Part shown: piece by piece, positions 32,423-39,838 of the stretch
Position numbering within the stretch: the stretch's first letter is position 1
Layout: the number at the start of each line of letters is the position of its first letter
Assembly: GCA_030430565.1 (NCBI GenBank)
Contig: JAUIKS010000052.1
Span: 1-51,544, forward strand
Origin: Polyangia bacterium
Lineage (GTDB): Bacteria > Myxococcota_A > Polyangia > Nannocystales > Nannocystaceae
Direction: 5' to 3'
DNA: 51,544 nt
The notes under the pieces: model-generated
The model's input: the letters and a program-made list of their open reading frames with translations, nothing else
Databases searched by the model: none
What the model was told of the DNA's origin: nothing
Made by a program: the position numbers and the translations under genes

Positions 32423-33144
32423 CACGAGCGCGGCTCGCATTCATCGCGACACACGGTCTCGATATTCTGGCACTGGAGCTCACAGGTCGCGCGGTCCGTC
32501 TCGCGCGCGCCCTCGACGATGCTGCAGTGCGCGCGGCAGAGGTTCGCGTCGGAGTAGCAGCGCTGCTCGCAAGGATCCGCGCAGCGCTGGCTCGAGGCCG
32601 CGGCGCCGCCGGCCGCGTCGCACAGCTCGTCATCCTGGTCGAGCGAGGACCACGCCGCCTCGCAGTTCAGTCGGCAGGTCGCGGCGTTCGTCGGCGACTC
32701 GGCGTCGCAGGACGAGATGCAGAGGTCGAGGCTCGGCGCCGGCGACCCCCCCGACGCGCGCACGGCCTCGCAGTTCAGTCGGCAGGTCGCGGCGTTCGTC
32801 GGCGACGCGGCGTCACAGGACGAGACGCAGAGGTCGAAGCTCGACGCGGGCGCGTAGGACGGCGGCGTGTAGGTCGACGGCCTGTACGCCTCGGGCGCGG
32901 ACTTCGGCGCGGGCGCGGGGCTCGACGCGCGCGCCGCCTCGCAGTTGAGGCGGCAGGTCGCGCGATCGGTCGCGCTGGGCACGCCATCGCACTGCGTGAA
33001 ACAGGAGGTCACGGGCTGGGTCGCCGCGGTCGGCGGCGTGCTCGCGGTCGGCGAGTTCGCGGCGAGACCGTCGCTGACGGGCGCGGCCGTGAGGGTGAAC
33101 AGGGGGAGCGCGGTGAGGAGGGTTTCGAGGATGGTTTTAAGCAA
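32422..33144 (-). CDS. Secreted Cys-rich repeat protein
   Basis: A 240-residue protein from TTG 33144 (AAAGGA 11 nt upstream). A signal peptide (LKTILETLLTALPLFTLTAAP) is followed by repeats of C-x3-CD-x(5-7)-T-x2-ATCRLNCEA: CFTQCDGVPSATDRATCRLNCEA, CVSSCDAASPTNAATCRLNCEA and CISSCDAESPTNAATCRLNCEA. The C-terminal Cys block (CEQRCYSDANLCRAHC...TCELQCQNIETVCRDEC) is shared with the neighbouring 33202 gene. Pro/Ser-rich linkers separate repeats. The even, paired cysteines imply disulfides, so the protein acts outside the cytoplasm. No known family recognised; the helical hairpin-like Cx3C...Cx3C spacing could also bind metal. Confidence 0.75.
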   Translation of the reverse strand: MLKTILETLLTALPLFTLTAAPVSDGLAANSPTASTPPTAATQPVTSCFTQCDGVPSATDRATCRLNCEAARASSPAPAPKSAPEAYRPSTYTPPSYAPASSFDLCVSSCDAASPTNAATCRLNCEAVRASGGSPAPSLDLCISSCDAESPTNAATCRLNCEAAWSSLDQDDELCDAAGGAAASSQRCADPCEQRCYSDANLCRAHCSIVEGARETDRATCELQCQNIETVCRDECEPRS

Positions 33145-33201
33145 CGTGTGAGCTGTCCTTTCGTAGGGGTTTAGAGGGAGTCAGTGAGTGATGGATCTCG
33201 G

Positions 33202-33819
33202 CTACGGCGCGATGAAGTCGTCCGGCGACTCGCTCGAGCAGGAGCGCTCGCACAGGTCGCTGACGTTGCCGCAGCGCAGCTTGCAGCTGGCGATGTCGGT
33301 CGCGCGCGCGTCGTCGGCGTCCTCGCAGGCGTCACGGCAGCTCACCGCGTCGACGAAGCAGCCGCGCTCGCAGGCGTTGGTGGCCGGCGACTCGCAGAGC
33401 TCGCTGTCGTAGGCGTGGTCGCGCCCGCTCTCGCAGACCTCGGGCTCGGTGGTGAGCACGGCCCAGGTGGTCACGCAGTTGAGCCGGCAGGTCTCGCGGT
33501 TGGTCTCGCTCGACGCGTCGTCGCAGGTCTGCAGGCACCAGTCGTGGTCGGTGGTCCACTCGAGCTCGGTGGCGCTCGACGACATCCAGTCGGGGATGTC
33601 GACGCTCGGCGCGTCGAGCTCGTAGGCGCCGCTCTCGACGGCGCACTGGACGTTGCAGCGCAGCGCCGCGCTCGAGTCCGCGAGGTACTCGTTGCAGGCC
33701 TGGGCGCAGACGCGCGCGGCCTCGGTGGTGTCCGGAGACATCTCGAGCGAGTTCGGGGTGACGGGGGTGATCGGGGTGCCGACGAGCGAGAGCGCCGCGG
33801 CGAGGATGGAGGTGAGCAT
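33202..33819 (-). CDS. Secreted Cys-rich protein, paralogue of the 32422 gene
   Basis: A 205-residue protein from ATG 33819 with a good site (CGAAAGGAG). Signal peptide MLTSILAAALSLVGTPITPV. Three Cys units: CAQACNEYLADSSAALRCNVQC, CLQTCDDASSETNRETCRLNC, and the C-terminal block CERGCFVDAVSCRDACEDADDARATDIASCKLRCGNVSDLCERSC, matching the 32422 protein in order and spacing. It is the first gene after a consensus sigma-54 promoter (33964) with a leader of about 120 nt. Tandem duplication of this family at the head of a cluster ending in encapsulin suggests an envelope part of the same response. Function unknown. Confidence 0.75.
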   Translation of the reverse strand: MLTSILAAALSLVGTPITPVTPNSLEMSPDTTEAARVCAQACNEYLADSSAALRCNVQCAVESGAYELDAPSVDIPDWMSSSATELEWTTDHDWCLQTCDDASSETNRETCRLNCVTTWAVLTTEPEVCESGRDHAYDSELCESPATNACERGCFVDAVSCRDACEDADDARATDIASCKLRCGNVSDLCERSCSSESPDDFIAP

Positions 33820-33948
33820 GGGGACTCCTTTCGTAAGAGTTGAGTGAGGGTGGAGCTCACCGCGGCCTGAGCCGCGGGAGTCGACCGCACGCGCCGCGCG
33901 AGGGTCCCTCGGGCGCGTCTTCGGTCTCGGTATCTGCCTATATAAATA

Positions 33949-33964
33949 AGCAAGCGCCGTGCCA
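33949..33964 (-). promoter_or_regulatory. Sigma-54 promoter, consensus
   Basis: On the minus strand TGGCACGGCGCTTGCT, a full match to TGGCACG-N4-TTGCW, with exactly 10 bp between GG and GC. It lies in the left arm of an inverted repeat (about 33954-33986). It drives the Cys-rich cluster and probably genes down to encapsulin. Confidence 0.9.
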
Positions 33965-34014
33965 GCTCTAGAGGGCTGGTACGGCGCCGTGACGCGGAGC
34001 TCCGCGCGCGAGCG

Positions 34015-34037
34015 TGTGTCGATCTGACCCGTGTGCC
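34015..34037. promoter_or_regulatory. Candidate activator site TGTGTC-N11-TGTGCC
   Basis: About 50-75 bp upstream of the 33964 sigma-54 promoter. Its interior matches the element upstream of the 26294 promoter at TGTGTC-x-A-x2-TGAC-x-CG. Confidence 0.4.
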
Positions 34038-34065
34038 AGAAGCGCACGCCGGCGCGCGGCTCACC

Positions 34066-35166
34066 TCATTTCGAGAGCCAGACCGAGACGCTGCGAAACC
34101 GTCGCGTGTTGGCGAGGACGATGTTGATCGTCGCGGTCAGCGGGATCGAGAGCACCATCCCGGCGAACCCCCAGATGAGCCCCCAGGTGAACAGGCTCAT
34201 GAGCACGACGACGATGTTGAGGTCGAAGCGGTCGCCCATGAGCTTCGGCTCGATGATGTTGCTCGAGGCGAACTGCACGCCCGCGATCAACAGCGAGACG
34301 AACAGCGCCCACCCCGGGCTCCCGAACTGCAGGAACGCGACCGCGATCGCGGGCAGCGACGCGATGATCGGGCCGATGACCGGGATGAAATTTAAAACGA
34401 CGGTCAAAAACCCCCAGACGAGCGCGAAGTCGAGGCCGCACAGGACCGCGACGAGCCACACCGCGACGCCGGTGAGCAGGCTGATGATCGTCTTCAGGCC
34501 CAGGTAGCCGCGGATCTGTCCGGAGACGCTGGTGAGGATCTCGTCGCTGCTCTGCTCGCTGAAGCCGCGGTCCCCGAGGAAGTGACGCATCTTGCGGGTC
34601 ATCGCGGCGCGGCTGCCGAGGATGAACATCGTCAGGATGAAGGTGACGACCGCGCTCGAGAGCAGCTGCCGGATGCTGCCGAGCCCGGCGTTCACGGTCG
34701 ACATCGCGGAGTTCGACGCGAACAGCCGCGGCAGCAGCGGGGCGCTCTCGGCGGTCGACGCGTGCGTCAGCGTGAAGTCGAAGCGCGTCTCGAGCGAGTC
34801 GTTGAGCGCGCGCAGCTGCGCGGCCGCGCGCTCGATGTAGAGATCGGCGCCCTGCGAGACCGAGCGGACCGCGTCGTAGAACAGCGCGCCGAGGCCGGTG
34901 AGCAGCAGCAGCAGCGCGATGAGCAGCAGCAGGTTCGCCAGCGGCCTGGGCAGGCCGCGCGCCACGAGCCAGTCCTGCGCGGGCGCGAGCACCACAACGA
35001 GGAGGATCGAGATCGCGAGCGGGATCGTAAACGCGCTGGTCGTCGCGAGGATAAAGCTGACCGCGAGCCCCGCGAGCACGCCCAAGAACAGGGTCTGGAG
35101 CCCGGCGTGCTCGTCGGCGCTGGCGACCGCGTGCGGGGCCGTGTCGTCGTGATCAGGCGGCGTCAC
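34066..35166 (-). CDS. AI-2E/PerM-family membrane protein
   Basis: A 366-residue protein with eight predicted membrane segments in the AI-2E family pattern: two helices near the start (TLFLGVLAGLAVSFILATTSAFTIPLAISILLVVVLAPAQDWLVARGLPRPLANLLLLIALLLLL), a periplasmic-type helical domain with LYIERAAAQLRALNDSLE, then a C-terminal set including GYLGLKTIISLLTGVAVWLVAVLCGLDFALVWGFLTVVLNFIPVIGPIIASLPAIAVAFL, the family hallmark (NFIPxIGPxIA). Members export autoinducer-2 or act as Na+/H+ antiporters; the role here is undetermined. GTG 35166 overlaps the upstream stop by 14 bp, so it is the last gene of a three-gene operon. Confidence 0.9.
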   Translation of the reverse strand: MTPPDHDDTAPHAVASADEHAGLQTLFLGVLAGLAVSFILATTSAFTIPLAISILLVVVLAPAQDWLVARGLPRPLANLLLLIALLLLLTGLGALFYDAVRSVSQGADLYIERAAAQLRALNDSLETRFDFTLTHASTAESAPLLPRLFASNSAMSTVNAGLGSIRQLLSSAVVTFILTMFILGSRAAMTRKMRHFLGDRGFSEQSSDEILTSVSGQIRGYLGLKTIISLLTGVAVWLVAVLCGLDFALVWGFLTVVLNFIPVIGPIIASLPAIAVAFLQFGSPGWALFVSLLIAGVQFASSNIIEPKLMGDRFDLNIVVVLMSLFTWGLIWGFAGMVLSIPLTATINIVLANTRRFRSVSVWLSK

Positions 35167-36103
35167 GGCGCTCCGTGCCGCGACGCGCCTCGCTGACCGC
35201 GCCTGTCGGGGCCGCGCGCCGCGGTCGCCGACTCGCGGCGACGCGCCGCCGCGGCGGCAGGTTCGGCGCGCCGTGGCCCCGCGCGTGGCGGACGAGCTCG
35301 TGAAAGATCGCCTGCTGCCGCGTCGCCTGTGGGAGGAACTCGGGGTGCCACTGAAGGCCGATCACGAAGCGGTGACCGGTGTGCTCGATCGCCTGAACTT
35401 CGCCCGCGCCGTCGCGCGCGGCGACGTTGATCCGCTCGCCGGGCACGCCGACGGCTCGATGTCGCGGCGCGTTCACGCGGGCCTCGCGGACCCCGAGCAA
35501 GCTCGCCAGGCGTGAGTCGTGCGCGAGGCGGACGTGCTTGCGCGGCATGACGGTGCGCAGCTGCGGGCGCTCGATATAAAACGGCGCGAGCTCGCGGTGC
35601 AGCGGCCCGCCCATGTACGCGTTGATCAGCTGCGCCCCGCGGCAGACCCCGAGGACAGGCAGGTTACGGTGCAGCGCCTCGCGCAAGAGCTCGCACTCCA
35701 TCGCGTCGCGCCGGCGGTCGAGCCCCGCGATCGTGCCGAGGCTGAGCGTCCGGCGGAGCCCGAGCAAGAGCGGGTAGAACGCGAGCGCGAACAGCTTGCG
35801 CGCCAGCGAGGGTGTGTGCTGGAGCTCGCGGCGAACGCCAGAGGCGAGCTCCCGCGCGCTCGGGTTGAGCCCGTAGAGGCGCGGGTCGACGTCGGCGCCG
35901 CCGCCGAGGACGAGGCCGTCGAGCTCGTCGGGGTCACAGGGGCGCGACGGCGTGATCCGGAGCGGGCGTCCGCCCGCGCGCCAGATCGCGAGCGCCATGA
36001 ACAGCCACGTGGCGAGCCCGCCGCGCTCGGGCCCGGTGACGCCGATCGTCGGCCGCTCCGCCGGGGCCTCCGCGAACAAGAATTCTGCGTCGGCCGCGAT
36101 CAC
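35153..36103 (-). CDS. Class I glutamine-amidotransferase-like hydrolase (peptidase C26)
   Basis: A 316-residue protein of the gamma-glutamyl-GABA hydrolase (PuuD) type: TIGVTGPERGGLATW at the start, GLVLGGGADVDPRLYG, DAMECELLREALHRNLPVLGVCRGAQLINAYMGG with nucleophile Cys in GVCRGAQ, and GLQWHPEFLP with catalytic His and Glu. An insert (RRELQHTPSLARKLFALAFYPLLLGLRRTLSLGTIAG) between strands is longer than in PuuD and may sit near the membrane. The Arg-rich C-tail is extra. Likely hydrolyses a gamma-glutamyl bond; substrate unknown, no polyamine genes nearby. GTG start overlaps the stop of the PNPOx-like gene. Confidence 0.87.
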   Translation of the reverse strand: MIAADAEFLFAEAPAERPTIGVTGPERGGLATWLFMALAIWRAGGRPLRITPSRPCDPDELDGLVLGGGADVDPRLYGLNPSARELASGVRRELQHTPSLARKLFALAFYPLLLGLRRTLSLGTIAGLDRRRDAMECELLREALHRNLPVLGVCRGAQLINAYMGGPLHRELAPFYIERPQLRTVMPRKHVRLAHDSRLASLLGVREARVNAPRHRAVGVPGERINVAARDGAGEVQAIEHTGHRFVIGLQWHPEFLPQATRQQAIFHELVRHARGHGAPNLPPRRRVAASRRPRRAAPTGAVSEARRGTERRDAA

Positions 36104-36831
36104 GCGAACACCAGCCGGCCGTGCTGCTTGTCGTCGAGCTCGTAGAGCAGCGCGCCCTTCGCCCCCGAGAGCAGCGAGCGCGCCGTGTAGAACGCGACGC
36201 GCAGGCCCTGGAGGCCCGAGCGATCCCAGTACTCAGCCGCCCGCGCGCGCACGCGCAGCAGCATCGGCGCCGCGCCGGGTCGCTCGAACCACATCCGCAG
36301 CGCGGGGCGTCGCAGCGCGTCGAGCTTGGCCCGGTCGGCCACGATGTCGCCGCGCCCGAAGATCGAGAGGTAACGCGCGCCGTCCTGGAAGGTGATGTTA
36401 GCGCGATCGTCTTGACCGAGCTCCGCGGACTTGCGGCTGTCGGATCCGGTGACGAACCAGATCGTGAGCTCGTCGCCCTCGCGCTCGACCTCGGCCACCG
36501 TGACGGGGCGGGCGCGCGGCGTCCCGCGCTCGTCGAAGGTCATCAACATCCCGCTGACGAAGGTCTGCGCGAGCGTCGCGATGTACGCGCGCTTCTCGTC
36601 CGCGCTCGTGAACATCAGCGCCTCCATCGCGCGCGCGCGCATGGCGTCGGAGAACCCGCTGATCCACTCTTGCGCGCGGCCGAGCACGTTCCGCTCGTCC
36701 TCGCGCTCGCCCGCGAGATCCTCATCGGGGAGCGGCGGCGGCAGCGTGCGCGCGCCGGCGGAGGTGGGCGCGCCGCCGGTGGCGCGACGCGCCGGTGAGA
36801 CGGTTCTGAGGGCTGTTGCGGTGGTTTTCAT
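36100..36831 (-). CDS. Pyridoxamine-phosphate-oxidase-like (general stress protein 26 type)
   Basis: A 243-residue protein from ATG 36831 (GGAG 8 nt upstream); the frame extends upstream over repeats. After a Pro/Thr-rich N-terminus, residues about 85-225 resemble the split-barrel flavin-binding fold: VSGMLMTFDERGTPRARPVTVAEVEREGDELTIWFVTGSDSRKSAELGQDDRANITFQDGARYLSIFGRGDIVADRAKLDAL, then AEYWD. This pattern is typical of general stress protein 26 relatives. Binding of FMN, F420 or haem cannot be told apart. First gene of an operon with the amidotransferase and the AI-2E-family gene. Confidence 0.82.
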   Translation of the reverse strand: MKTTATALRTVSPARRATGGAPTSAGARTLPPPLPDEDLAGEREDERNVLGRAQEWISGFSDAMRARAMEALMFTSADEKRAYIATLAQTFVSGMLMTFDERGTPRARPVTVAEVEREGDELTIWFVTGSDSRKSAELGQDDRANITFQDGARYLSIFGRGDIVADRAKLDALRRPALRMWFERPGAAPMLLRVRARAAEYWDRSGLQGLRVAFYTARSLLSGAKGALLYELDDKQHGRLVFA

Positions 36832-36922
36832 TTCGGTTCTCCATGGGCCCGCGATCCCGCGGGCGGTGCTGCGCGGGGGAGCGCCTCGGCGAGCGCGGCG
36901 CTCGACCCCGCGGGGTTCGGAT

Positions 36923-36957
36923 GTTGTGGTGTTGTGGATGTTGTGGATGTTGTGGAT
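36923..36957 (+). repeat. 9-bp direct repeats upstream of the PNPOx-like gene
   Basis: Three exact copies of GTTGTGGAT preceded by one shorter GTTGTGGT, in the leader of the 36831 gene (seen as ATCCACAAC on its strand). They break the local GC character and could be protein-binding iterons or a slippage tract. Confidence 0.85.
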
Positions 36958-37033
36958 TCGGTGAACGCGTCGCCGCTGCGCTCGAGCGACGGCGTGAGCG
37001 ACCACATAAAATTTCTGCTTGTTCGGACAGGTC

Positions 37034-38461
37034 TCACGCCGCTTCGCCGTCGCCCTCGCTCAGCGGGAAGAAGCAGTCGAAGCACGCGCCCTCGCCGGGG
37101 GCGCTGCGCGGCGCGATCCAGCCACCGTGGTCCTCGACGATGCCGTGGCAGATCGGCAGGCCGAGGCCTGTGCCCTCGCCCTTAGTCGTGAAGAACGGCT
37201 CGAAGGCGTGCTCGAGCTGCTCGGGCGTCATGCCGCCGCCCTCGTCGCGGACCCGCAGCCGCAGGTACCACGGGGCCTTCGTCGCGCCGCCGGGCGGCTT
37301 GACGTCGTCGCAGCGCCGCGCGCCGACGTAGATCGAGCCGCCCTCGGGCGAGGCGTGGATCGCGTTGACGATGAGGTTGGTCAGCATCTGCATCACGCGC
37401 TGCTCGTCGAGCGGCACGCGCTCATCCACGCTCTCTTCAATGACGATCGCGACGCCGTGGCGCTTCGCCAGCAGCGAGACGAACGAGACCGCCTCGCGCA
37501 GCGTCGCGTCGACGCTCACGAGGCCGCGCTTGACCCCGCGGTGGCGCGCGAAGCTCATCATCTGCTTGATGAGCCGGGTCATGTGCCGCACGCGATCGAC
37601 GATCGCGTCCGCGTGCGTCGCGACCGCGGGGCTCGCGTCGGCGTCCATCTTGATCATCGTCGCGTGCCCCGAGACGACGTTGAGCGGCGTCCCGAGCTCG
37701 TGCGCGACCGCGGCCGCGAGCTTGCCGATCGAGCTCAGGCGGTCGGCGTGACGCAGCTGGTCGAGCAGCTCCATGCGCTTCTCCGCCTCGCTCGAGGCCT
37801 CCGCGTCGGCGCGGCGCAGCGCCTCGGCCATCAGGTTCATCTCGTGCGCGAGCACGCTGAACTCCGAGCGCCGCCGCAGCGACAGTCGGCTCGAGAGCCG
37901 CCCGGCGCCGATCGAGCGCGCGTGCGCGACGAGCTGATCGAGCGGCGCCCCGATCACGCGGCGGCCGATGAGCCACGTGAGCAGCCCGGCCGCGCCCGTG
38001 AACAGCAGCGTCAGCGCGAGCTGCTGCGCCAGCGCCTCGCGGGTGTAGGCGCGCTCGGGCTCGATCGAGCGCGTGAGCTGCAGCAGCAGCTGGGAGCCTT
38101 CTGGACCGTCGAGCAGCGCGCGCGCCTGCAGGGTCGCGCGGCCGTCCTCATCGACGAGGCGGGCTGTCTCGACGTCGAGCGGCGCGCCGATGAGCTCGGC
38201 GGACGGGCGCTCGACCGTGATCCGCGTGCGCGCGCGCGCGTCGTCGCGACGCTCGATGTACGCGCGCGCGGCCGACTCTCCGTCGAGCCGCCAGAGCTCC
38301 TCCCCGGCCGACTCGAGCGCGCGCGCGAGCACGGTGAGCTGCTCGTCGGTCTCGCGCTCCTGCAACGCCAAATAGCGCTGCAGCTGCCACGCGGAGAGCG
38401 AGAGCAGCAGCAGCGCGAACAGCAGCGTGAACGCGAGCGTCAGCTTGGAGGTCGTGTTCAC
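37034..38461 (-). CDS. NtrB/ZraS-like sensor histidine kinase
   Basis: A 475-residue protein from GTG 38461. TM1 about 8-25, a periplasmic sensor domain 26-148 without a recognised family, TM2 about 149-168, HAMP about 168-222, a coiled linker, then HisKA with His254 in AAAVAHELGTPLNVVSGHA and HATPase motifs NLIVNAIHASPEGG, RVRDEGGGMTPEQLEHAFEPFFTTKGEGTGLGLPICHGIVEDHGG. The HELGTPLN...GHA H-box is typical of kinases that partner NtrC-type sigma-54 activators; such a regulator is encoded 2 kb away at 40495. It starts 26 bp after the helical-protein gene, in an operon behind its own sigma-54 promoter, implying positive feedback. Confidence 0.9.
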   Translation of the reverse strand: MNTTSKLTLAFTLLFALLLLSLSAWQLQRYLALQERETDEQLTVLARALESAGEELWRLDGESAARAYIERRDDARARTRITVERPSAELIGAPLDVETARLVDEDGRATLQARALLDGPEGSQLLLQLTRSIEPERAYTREALAQQLALTLLFTGAAGLLTWLIGRRVIGAPLDQLVAHARSIGAGRLSSRLSLRRRSEFSVLAHEMNLMAEALRRADAEASSEAEKRMELLDQLRHADRLSSIGKLAAAVAHELGTPLNVVSGHATMIKMDADASPAVATHADAIVDRVRHMTRLIKQMMSFARHRGVKRGLVSVDATLREAVSFVSLLAKRHGVAIVIEESVDERVPLDEQRVMQMLTNLIVNAIHASPEGGSIYVGARRCDDVKPPGGATKAPWYLRLRVRDEGGGMTPEQLEHAFEPFFTTKGEGTGLGLPICHGIVEDHGGWIAPRSAPGEGACFDCFFPLSEGDGEAA

Positions 38462-38487
38462 GCGCGGCGTATAGGCTCCGCGCCCGC

Positions 38488-39015
38488 TCAAGACGGCTTG
38501 AGCCTCATCGCCCTTCGGCACACCTCTTGGACGCCCGCGACATCGAGCGCGAGCCCGTGCGAGGCGCGATCGAGGCGCGCGAGCAGCTGGCCTGGCAGCC
38601 TGGGGTTGCGAACGCTCGCGCACTCGAGGGCGGCGAGCTGTCGGCTGAGCTGCAGCGCGATGTCCTGGACGGCGCGCGCGCGCGTCTGACAGATCGCGCG
38701 ACGCATCTTGCGGCTCGAGCTGGAGCTGGTCGCGCTCCCGCCGACGCCAGAGACGGCGAGCTCGACGCAGATGCCCGCGAGTCGATCGCGGCAGCGGTCG
38801 AGCTCCGCGACGCGCGGTCGGAGGCGACCGCGGAGCTCCGCGTGGCCGCGCTCGTTGGCCTCCCAGCAGAGGCGGTTGAGCTCATGCGACACCGTGGTGA
38901 GGTTCGCTACGACCTCGCGGAGTCGGTCGCGGCCGGCCACGTCGATGCGGGGCGCGGGCGCGCTGGTGGTGGTGGTGGGGTTCAGTGCAGGGGTGTTGGT
39001 GGGGAATTCTTGCAA
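38488..39015 (-). CDS. Helical protein, paralogue of the 31889 gene
   Basis: A 175-residue protein. After a Thr/Pro-rich start of about 25 residues it is predicted all-helical: VVANLTTVSHELNRLCWEANERGH, CRDRLAGICVELAVSG, a Ser-rich break, then MRRAICQTRARAVQDIALQLSRQLAALECASV and ALDVAGVQEVCRRAM. It shares CRxRLAxICxELA and the next MRR helix with the 31889 protein, each adjacent to a small single-TM protein in a sigma-54-driven cluster. The start is TTG 39015 with no good ribosome-binding site, so the start is uncertain. Not recognised as a known family. Confidence 0.65.
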   Translation of the reverse strand: MQEFPTNTPALNPTTTTSAPAPRIDVAGRDRLREVVANLTTVSHELNRLCWEANERGHAELRGRLRPRVAELDRCRDRLAGICVELAVSGVGGSATSSSSSRKMRRAICQTRARAVQDIALQLSRQLAALECASVRNPRLPGQLLARLDRASHGLALDVAGVQEVCRRAMRLKPS

Positions 39016-39070
39016 TGCTTCGGCGACTCACTTTCTCGCGCGTGACGGATGGGGCGGCGGCGTTGTGTAT

Positions 39071-39286
39071 TTAGGCGGCCAGCTGCTCATGCGGCGCCTC
39101 GCGCTGCGCTTCGACGATGACCTCGCGCCAGCGCCTCGGCTTGTTGACCTTGGGCGGCGTGTTGGTCTTCCAGACAGGTAGCTGTTTACTCGCGCCGCCG
39201 CGCGCCCGACCAGTGTAATAGAGCGCGCCGCCGAGGACGAGGACCGAGGCGATGGTGGTGGCTGAGATGATGACGGAGAGATCCAT
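39071..39286 (-). CDS. 71-residue single-TM peptide
   Basis: MDLSVIISATTIASVLVLGG begins an N-terminal membrane helix (about residues 5-25); the rest is basic and cytoplasmic (RARGGASKQLPVWKTNTPPKVNKPRRWREVIVEAQREAPHEQLAA). The leader has ACGAAAGGA, as in other genes of this block. First gene behind the sigma-54 promoter at 39449, followed by the helical-protein and kinase genes. It may tether a partner at the membrane; no family known. Confidence 0.7.
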   Translation of the reverse strand: MDLSVIISATTIASVLVLGGALYYTGRARGGASKQLPVWKTNTPPKVNKPRRWREVIVEAQREAPHEQLAA

Positions 39287-39433
39287 GTGTTGAGGTTCCT
39301 TTCGTTGGTTGGTTGACCGCGGTTGCGGAGGACGGGGGGCCGTGGGGCCACGCGCTGCGTCTCTGCGCTAGCGGGGCCGCGCCCGGGAGTCGGAGTGACT
39401 CGATCGGTCGCGCGGCGCTTGCAGAGTCAAGAT

Positions 39434-39449
39434 TGCAAGACCCTTGCCA
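39434..39449 (-). promoter_or_regulatory. Sigma-54 promoter
   Basis: On the minus strand TGGCAAGGGTCTTGCA: GG and GC exactly 10 bp apart, one mismatch (A for C) in TGGCAC. Drives the 39286, 39015 and 38461 genes, including the histidine kinase. Confidence 0.82.
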
Positions 39450-39584
39450 ACCTCTTCAGAGCCCGTTTGGGGCCGCTCTCGCCGCGCGGGCGCGTGCGTC
39501 GACGGCACACTGTGTCACGACCGCACGGCGAGACGCCGCCGCGCGTCGCGTCGCCGCTTGATCGCCGCGCGAGCGCCCCTAAAA

Positions 39585-39602
39585 CATGTCTCTTGTGACA
39601 TA
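39585..39602. promoter_or_regulatory. Dyad TGTC-N6-GACA between divergent promoters
   Basis: CATGTC-TCTTGT-GACATA about 140 bp upstream of the leftward and 110 bp upstream of the rightward sigma-54 promoter, an ideal shared enhancer position. AAAG follows, as at several other copies. Confidence 0.5.
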
Positions 39603-39712
39603 TGAAAGCGCAGCCCCAGCTGAGGCCCTCTGTACAGGAGGGGCTCTCGAGCGTGGTCATCGAGACAGCTGGCGCGCGCCCGCGAGGACGCGCTGCGGCC
39701 CGCGACTCGAGC

Positions 39713-39728
39713 TGGCACGCGCTGTGCA
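39713..39728 (+). promoter_or_regulatory. Sigma-54 promoter
   Basis: TGGCACGCGCTGTGCA: full -24 box TGGCACG, -12 GC at the correct 10-bp spacing (TGTGCA rather than TTGCA). Drives the 39839 gene with a leader of about 100 nt. Confidence 0.8.
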
Positions 39729-39771
39729 TTGAGGTTACACAGATTTTCACGCGGCGCTCGAGCCGTACCTC

Positions 39772-39789
39772 CATGTCCAAATGTACATG
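39772..39789. promoter_or_regulatory. Dyad CATGTC-N6-TACATG in a leader
   Basis: CATGTC-CAAATG-TACATG, downstream of the rightward sigma-54 promoter and 50 bp before ATG 39839. One half has T for G. In this position it could act as a repressor site or RNA hairpin. Confidence 0.4.
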
Positions 39790-39838
39790 TTGATGCACGA
39801 GCGCGCGGCGCCGCCCACAACAAAGGAGAACTTAATCA

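Larger units (their letters stand above)
39287..39838. other. Divergent sigma-54 control region
   Basis: 552 bp between the 39286 peptide and the 39839 gene. It holds back-to-back sigma-54 promoters (39434-39449 leftward, 39713-39728 rightward), a dyad midway (39585-39602), TGTGTC at 39512-39517 and a second dyad at 39772-39789 in the rightward leader. Open frames here overlap these signals and look non-coding. Confidence 0.7.
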
